DNA of 64,000 bases. Source: Epiperipatus broadwayi (Eukaryota > Onychophora > Udeonychophora > Euonychophora > Peripatidae). The stretch's first letter is position 1; every line of letters begins with the position of its first letter. A program made the position numbers and the translations under genes. Location: positions 5,233,800 through 5,297,799 of the forward strand of contig JAQFVV010000018.1 in the NCBI GenBank assembly GCA_028023455.1. The letters are read 5' to 3'. Below the pieces are notes generated by a model. That model made no database searches. It had not been told where the DNA came from and worked only from the letters and a program-made list of their open reading frames with translations. Below, one piece after another: positions 58,112-64,000 of this stretch.

Positions 58112-61100
58112 TTTATTTGTAACAATGGATGGTGGCTATAGTTTATATCGCCACTGGAGATAGTCATACTATAATGGAGTGCAACAGTAACATATATGAA
58201 TGCCTAGTTAAGGATACACAGAATTTTTTTTTAAAAAAGGGGAAGAGAATAATGGTTATAAGGGATATGAATGGACATATTGAAGAAATTGATGATGTAG
58301 ATAATAAAAATGGACAGCTTTTGAAGAAATTTTGTCAGAGAGTGAATTTGAGCATTGGAAATTTATCAAATATTTATCAGGGACAATACACATGGTCTAG
58401 AAATAATATATTTCACACAATAGATTGTGTATATTGGTAGAGAAAGAGGAAATGAATAAAATACGAAAAATTAAAGTGTTTGCTAATGAAGAGAAAGTAT
58501 GTACTAATGATCATAACTTAATGATCATAACTTCATTGTAATAGAAATGGTTAGTAATATAATGGAAAATAGAAATAAAAGTAGAAATAATAGTGAAAGA
58601 TGTGGATGGAGAGTAAATGATAAAAATAAGTTGGAAGAATATAAAATACAAATTGAAGAAATCATGGAAGAGTTGGTTGGGGGTGAGTATAAGGACTGGT
58701 GTGATGAAATAGAAAAAGTTGCAAATAGAGTTTTAGGTGATAATATTCAAAAGAATAAAAAAAATAAAAAAATGTGAATTAGTAAAGGTATAAAAGAAAG
58801 GAAAGAAGCATATAGAAAATATAAGTCTGCTATTAAGAACAAGGAAAGCGAAAAAGATATTAATGCTAAATGGGAAATGTACTTAGAAAAAAAGAAGTTG
58901 GCTAAAATAGATAATTATAGAGAGCGAATGAAATTGAATAATAAATTATTGGAGGACGTTAATAAAAGTGGAAGGGATGAAAGTAAAAAAATTTGGAATT
59001 ACATTAAAAGGAGAAATGTAGAGGAGAGAGAGATAATATTACTAGATGATGAGGGAATAGAGTATAGCTCTAGAGAAGATTTAGAGAGAATTAAATAGAT
59101 ATGTAATGGATATAGAAAAGATGTTAGATGTTAAGGACAGAGTGATAGAAAACATATAGTAATGGGAATATTAGGTTTACAAAAAATGAATTGAATGAGA
59201 TAGGGAAGAAATTGAAAAGAGAAAAGGCAAGAGGTTTAGATGGATGAACAGCAGAGATTGAATTTAGGGTATAGGACAAAAATAAAGTTATTATCCTGTT
59301 TTAATAAGATGGCACAGAAGAGAATTTTTCCAGGTAGTTGAAGTAATACAAGACTAAGATTATTATTTAGAGGAAAGGGCAAGTATCATAGAAAGCTAAA
59401 CAATTATAGACCGATAGTGATAAGTTTTATATAAAGTTGTTTTCATATATGGTGGCTGGAAGAGTTGCAAAATGGATGAAAGAGAATAATGTAGTGAGTG
59501 AAATGCAAGGTTTTAGATCTGATAGGCATATAGGAAATAGTTTATTTGTAATTACACAACTTATGGATATGAATAGAAATTCAGGTAGACAGTTATATAT
59601 GAGTTTATAGATATAGAGAAGGCATATGATAGAGTAAATAGAAATAGATTATGGGTAAGTTTAAAAAATTTGGGAATGGATGAAGCTTTAGTGGATATTA
59701 AGAAATTATATGAAAATAATTACTATACTTATCAATTAGGGAATATAGAATCGGTTAAAGTTAAAAATGGAGTGGGACTCAGGCAAGGATGTCCTATGTC
59801 ACCTATTTTGCTTTTGTTGTATTTGAGTGAAATGGAGAGAGCAATAGAAAGATTAGGAAGAGGGATAGATACCATTAATAGGTGGCAAGGGAGTATATAC
59901 GATGTCAGGTCTTTTTTTGTGGATGATGTCTTTTTGTATGCAGAAAGAAGATATGGAAGTTATGCTGAGGACATGTGCAAGGGTGAGTAAAGAGATGGGG
60001 ATTAAATTTAGTGAAGAAAAATCAAATATAATGATGGTTAATACTGGGGAAAGAGAAGATGTAGAATTTTTACTGGTGGGTATAAAGTTAAGTGTGGAGA
60101 ATAGATATAGTCATTTGGGAATCGTCTTAAATAATCAGAAAAATTGCTTGGATGAATGAGAGAAAAAAATTGATAAATGAAGCAAAGAAAAAAAAGGGAT
60201 TGATAAAGAAATTAACAGTATTTTCATATAATAAATATGATGTAGCTAGAATTGGATGGGAGTTGCAGTAGCAGGGTTAACATATGGTAATGATGTGTTA
60301 TGTGTTAGTAAAGGGATATTAGATTATGTAGAAAAAGTAAAAAGGAAAGTAGGAAGACATATATTGGATGCAGACATGTGGACAGCAAAGGAGGCAATTC
60401 AAGAAGAAATGGGATGGTCAAGTTTTTATATGAGAGATATAAAAAGTAAAATGAAAATGTTTAGTAGGTTGCAGTTTATGGATAATAAAATAATAATTAA
60501 AATAGTTTTTAATTGGGTTACGAGTAAAGGGCAGGCAACAAGATGGGTGAGAAAGGTAATATGCAAAAGATTTGGATAAAGAATTTATATCAGTATACTT
60601 GTACAAAAGGTGGGATGATTGTGTTAGGATGATTGTTGTGTTATAGTAGTAAGGAGTGGGATAAATGAATAGATGCATTAATAAAGAATAGGGAGTTGGA
60701 GAACTAGTAGAGTGTTTAAATATATATAGAAGTAAACATAACATTGGGTGTGAGTTGATTTATGATAATAGCAAGGAAAGTAGTTTATTGTTTAAGGCTC
60801 AAATGGGATCTTTAGCAACAAGAGAATATACATGTAAATGGAAAAATATGGGTGATTTAATCTGCAAATTGTGTAAGGAAGGCATAGAAAATATTAGGCA
60901 ATTGTTAATTGAATGTAAATGCTTAAAGCAGAAAGGGAGCAAATAATGAAGTTATGGAAGAATAAATATGAACAAAGTGATTATACATAAAGTGGTTATA
61001 GGTTTTTATGCTAGGTTTGGGAAAAAAATAAGTGGGATTTAGATATAAAAGCCATAAAGTTGACAAAGATTATGTTGTGGGAAATGGGATGGAGCAGATT

Positions 61101-61231
61101 ATGGGAAAACTTTGGGTGGGTGGGGAATAGAAATAGAAGTTAAAAGTGGTTAACAGGTTTCTCTGGGCATAGTTGTTGAGAGATTCCTGACTCTATTTAA
61201 GGAGAAGTCACAGTGTATCATATCACATCAT
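58112..61231 (+). pseudogene. CR1-type LINE copy 2 (truncated in the endonuclease)
   Basis: Starts inside the APE endonuclease (VAIVYIATGDSH, then DMNGHIEE, NGQLLKKFCQRVNL and a TW...HTIDCVYW end), right after the tail of copy 1. The linker and RT continue in broken frames: GLRQGCPMSPILLL, FVDDVFLYAE (motif C intact) and GVAVAGLTYGND, with the Cys/His knuckle CKLCKEGIENIRQLLIECKCL at 60873-60935. About a dozen small indels and stops break it. It ends TATCATATCACATCA. The same subfamily as copy 1, roughly 90% similar by eye. Confidence 0.85.
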
Positions 61232-61530
61232 TAAATGCTTACAAGCTGAAAGAATACAAATAATGAAGTTGTGGGCAAATAAATATAAACTAAGTGATTA
61301 TACAAAAAGTGGGTTCTTTATGCTGGGTTTGGAAAAAGATAAGGGGGGTCGAGATATAAAGCTATGGAGTGGACAAAGATAATGGTGAAATGGGATGGAG
61401 CAGGATAGAGAAAAATATGCAAAAAAACTTAGGGTGGTGAATGGAAAGGGAATGTGGCTAACAATTTTTCTATACATAGTGCCTGTGAGATTCCTGAGTT
61501 TGATAAAAGATTAGCCATATCACATCACAT
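61232..61530 (+). pseudogene. CR1-type LINE copy 3 (3' end only)
   Basis: Matches the last ~300 bp of copies 1 and 2, from the codons after the Cys/His knuckle (AATGCTTACAAGCTGAAAG) to the CATATCACATCACAT tail. It directly abuts the tail of copy 2. No coding left. Confidence 0.78.
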
Positions 61531-62880
61531 ATGGGATGCAAAAAAAATCCTCAGAACTGACAGTTGAAGATAGAATATTAGAAAGAATACACCGGGTTGG
61601 TCTCATAATGAAAACTGAGAGATTTATTCCAATAATCTATGAGTTATCAGCATGTTTCTCGAACTGATCAAATATGTGTCAACTCCTGCACAAGTCATTT
61701 CTGTCAAAATAATTATATATGTGATATTTTTAAAAAATTTATTCAATGTTGCTCATTATTAGGGGTGAGATAAAAGTTATCATTTCCATACACAATTAAG
61801 TGTGATTTCATTTGGATTTTTTTTTTTTTTAATTTTATCACATGTTGAAGCGATGGTAGTAAGAACATCAATTTCTATAATCAATTACTGCTATATTTGG
61901 TTTTTGGTTAGAGCAATGATTTTTGCAATTATTATGACATTTGTAAAGGAAAAAATAGCTGGAAAAAAAGAGTAGTGCCTGAAATTTCAAGATCATGCCT
62001 GCTACTATCATGATATAGCTTTTTTATTTTGATATTTCTTGCATTTGTGGCTGAGGTTGTTGCATAATGTTTGAGTACTGTGAATGACAAACTGAGCCAC
62101 AATTCATGAACCTTTAGTTCTCAAATCTAATGCTCTTATCCCTCTACTAAACAATGCAGAGAATATATAGGTAGATATGTGCATGCAAGCAATCATTCTG
62201 TACTATATGCACACAAATAATGGTAAACAAAATATAAATTATTGTAATAATAGATACAAATGTTATACATGAAAGGAGATATGAAGGTGTTTTTATAGTA
62301 AATTATTAAAAAGTGAACAATGAAATCAAAGGTTTAATGTTCTGCAATCTCTCTCTACTTCATATATGATTCTGATTTATTGAAATGGGGGAGGGGATGT
62401 TTAGCTGATGAGAAATTTTTTTTGAAATTGCAATACCAAATAGATCCCTTAGATTTCTTACTTTACTTTTCAATAATTAACTATTATTTAAATATTTTAA
62501 AATTCTACTTTATATTTAGTCCTATAGAGAGTGCTATTGTATTATGCTGACATGGCTTTGTTTTGCAAGATAAATTAAAGTTTTATATCTTTTTAATAAC
62601 ATTTGGATAAAAATTTCTGTTGCTGGAAAATATTTACTTAATGAGTGGGGATGAAAAAAAGAGAGTTGGAGTGCAGAGAGATAGATTTGATTGAATTTGG
62701 AAAGATTGAGAAAAATATTGCTAACATTTGGAAAGTGATTTAATACACTGAAATTTTAAATATTAAAAAAAAAAAAAGGGTATTTACTGCAAGGAGGCTT
62801 TAAAACTGTGTCATATGTAAGATTAGTTGGATTTTAGGTTTGCTATTAATTTTTTTTTTTCATTTTAAGTAAGAGTGATT
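61531..62880. other. AT-rich non-coding stretch
   Basis: No gene recognised. A/T homopolymers lie near 61820 and 62765. Confidence 0.4.
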
Positions 62881-63043
62881 TATTTGAGAAAGAGGGTAAT
62901 GTTTGGGGTGTAAGTTTAGGGGAACACATGTTTATCGATCCCATTTAAAAAAATTTTTTTTTTCTTTTGTATAAATAAGTTTGAAGAGTAGTAGAAAAAT
63001 CATAAACTTAAATATAGAGCAAGGAGATTGAAAATAAGAAAAT

Positions 63044-63202
63044 ATGGATTGTATTTGTAACCGACAATATATGTATGATGGTCAGAAGAAAATTAGGTGT
63101 GCTTTGATAGATTGTGCGGTATGTAATAAGATTTTCCATTTGAAATGCTTAAGTAAGACTAAAAAGGTTGTAAAGGTGTATAGTTGTGTAGATCATGTGT
63201 AA
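63044..63202 (+). CDS. PHD-finger segment of LINE ORF1
   Basis: A 52-residue frame MDCICNRQYMYDG...SCVDHV. The spacing CIC, C-x4-DC, VC, FHLKC, SC-x2-H follows a PHD/C4HC3-like zinc finger, with the aromatic-His pair (IFHLKC) characteristic of the fold. CR1-type LINE ORF1 proteins are known to start with such a finger, thought to bind chromatin or nucleic acid. The frame stops at 63202; the rest of ORF1 lies in other frames, so this is probably a broken ORF1. Confidence 0.65.
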   Translation: MDCICNRQYMYDGQKKIRCALIDCAVCNKIFHLKCLSKTKKVVKVYSCVDHV

Positions 63203-63599
63203 ATATGATAAGAGGTGAAGAAATGGTTTCTAAGCGTAGATAATTTAAAGAAAAAAATCAGAACTGTAGGAAAATATAGATAAGGATGATAGAATAGAGT
63301 ATATATTTAGTGGAATGCCAAGTGATATAGATGACAAAATAAATAGCACAATGGAGATAGGTAAGGCAAAGAATAAGTAAGATAGAAGAAATGGTAAAGG
63401 ATGTAGAAGTAAAATTAAAAGTGTTGGTCATGAAGTGTGAGCAGATCAAGGAATTAATGAATAGAAATGATAAAGAAGAAGTAGATAAGGAAGTCCATAA
63501 AGTGGAAGAGAATGTTACAGATGAAGTAGGGAAAGTAAATTATGAGACAGTCTTGATATGAGACTCACTAACTAGAGAATGTGGTGATGTAATTTCAAG

Positions 63600-63990
63600 A
63601 TAATAGAAACAGGTATGTAATAGTATGTTTACCTGAAGCTAGAACAAGGAATGTTAAGATAAGGTAAAGAAACAGGGGAGTAGAGATATTTATGTTATTG
63701 AAGGGACTAATAATTTGTCATGGCCAATGGAGAAAATAATGAATGAGTACAAAGGATTGATTAATAGTTTGAATAAGGTTAAAGGAAGAGTAGTAGTTGG
63801 ATTACTACCAAGATTTAACAATAGGTATATGTTAGATAGGGCACATTCTATAAATGAGATTGAAAAAATTATATGAGAGAAAAAATGTTATGTTTGTGTG
63901 AGATTTTTTTTATTAGTAAGAGGGAGTTATATAGTAAAGATGGATTGCACTTAACAAAACAAGGAAGTGAAGTATTAGAGGGTTTGATTT
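63600..63990 (+). pseudogene. SGNH/GDSL esterase domain of LINE ORF1, broken
   Basis: In shifted frames one reads RYVIVCLPEARTRN, YVIEGTNNLSWPMEKIMNEYK, VKGRVVVGLLPRFNNRY and, near 63926-63975, LYSKDGLHLTKQGSEVLEG. GTNNL is the block III-type Asn motif and DGLHLT the terminal Asp-x-x-His catalytic pair of SGNH hydrolases. This esterase is a known ORF1 component of CR1/L2-like LINEs. At least two frame changes and a stop near 63872 break it. Confidence 0.72.
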
Positions 63991-64000
63991 ATGAAAAATA

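Larger units (their letters stand above)
62881..64000 (+). mobile_element. CR1-type LINE copy 4, 5'/ORF1 region (continues past window)
   Basis: Contains a PHD finger frame, a Lys/Glu-rich helical stretch (63250-63540, read in several frames) and an SGNH esterase remnant: the ORF1 layout described for CR1-like LINEs. The element appears to extend beyond 64000. Whether its ORF2 is the same subfamily as copies 1-3 cannot be seen here. The 5' boundary is not certain. Confidence 0.68.

Noticed and set aside
1-64000. CRISPR arrays, operons, Shine-Dalgarno sites
   Set aside because: The window is eukaryotic with spliced exons and retroelements; none of these structures is present.

Overview
This is an AT-rich (roughly 70-75% A+T by eye), gene-poor, intron-containing eukaryotic window, best read as an invertebrate animal genome. 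The grounds are a sodium/solute (SLC5-type) transporter gene with a phase-1 intron of about 10 kb, and a repeat load typical of invertebrates: Penelope-like elements (PLEs), CR1-type and RTE-type LINEs, a Merlin and a hAT DNA transposon, tRNA-derived SINEs and hammerhead-ribozyme repeats. I cannot name the species.

Layout. 0.2-0.6 kb: a PLE relic. 3.1-13.8 kb: the last two coding exons of an SLC5/SGLT-like transporter on the + strand (3097-3238 and 13548-13798). The intron between them carries copies of a ~460-475 bp repeat that encodes a hammerhead ribozyme (4.0-4.6, 7.3-8.05 and 8.07-8.43 kb), a second ~240 bp repeat family, and an exact 60 bp direct repeat. 16-21.7 kb: a young head-to-tail PLE dimer containing an intact reverse transcriptase/GIY-YIG ORF, lying exactly between two old ~1.05 kb direct repeats. 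22.76-23.16 kb: a hAT MITE with a perfect 8 bp target duplication. 30.5-36.3 kb: three degenerate copies of a second PLE family, two of them forming a ~3.1 kb palindrome. Their 3' regions carry both a hammerhead relic and a tRNA-like block. 36.7-44.8 kb: more hammerhead repeats, a 165 bp tandem array, and repeats sharing the terminus ATTGTA(A)CCGG. 47.2-48.7 kb: a Merlin transposon with ~200 bp terminal inverted repeats and a dead transposase. 50.6-52.85 kb: an antisense RTE LINE. 55.4-64 kb: a head-to-tail pile-up of CR1-type LINE copies with (ATCAC)n-like tails, ending in an ORF1 region with a PHD finger and an SGNH esterase.

Apart from the transporter exons nothing looks like a host gene. 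The only long intact ORF is the PLE polyprotein at 18.1-20.4 kb. The main biological theme is retroelements that carry self-cleaving ribozymes: at least three sequence-unrelated repeat types in this one window have hammerhead folds in different states of decay. The ~460 bp family looks like a non-autonomous, tandem, ribozyme-bearing 'retrozyme', with the PLEs as the plausible enzyme source. That partnership is inference.
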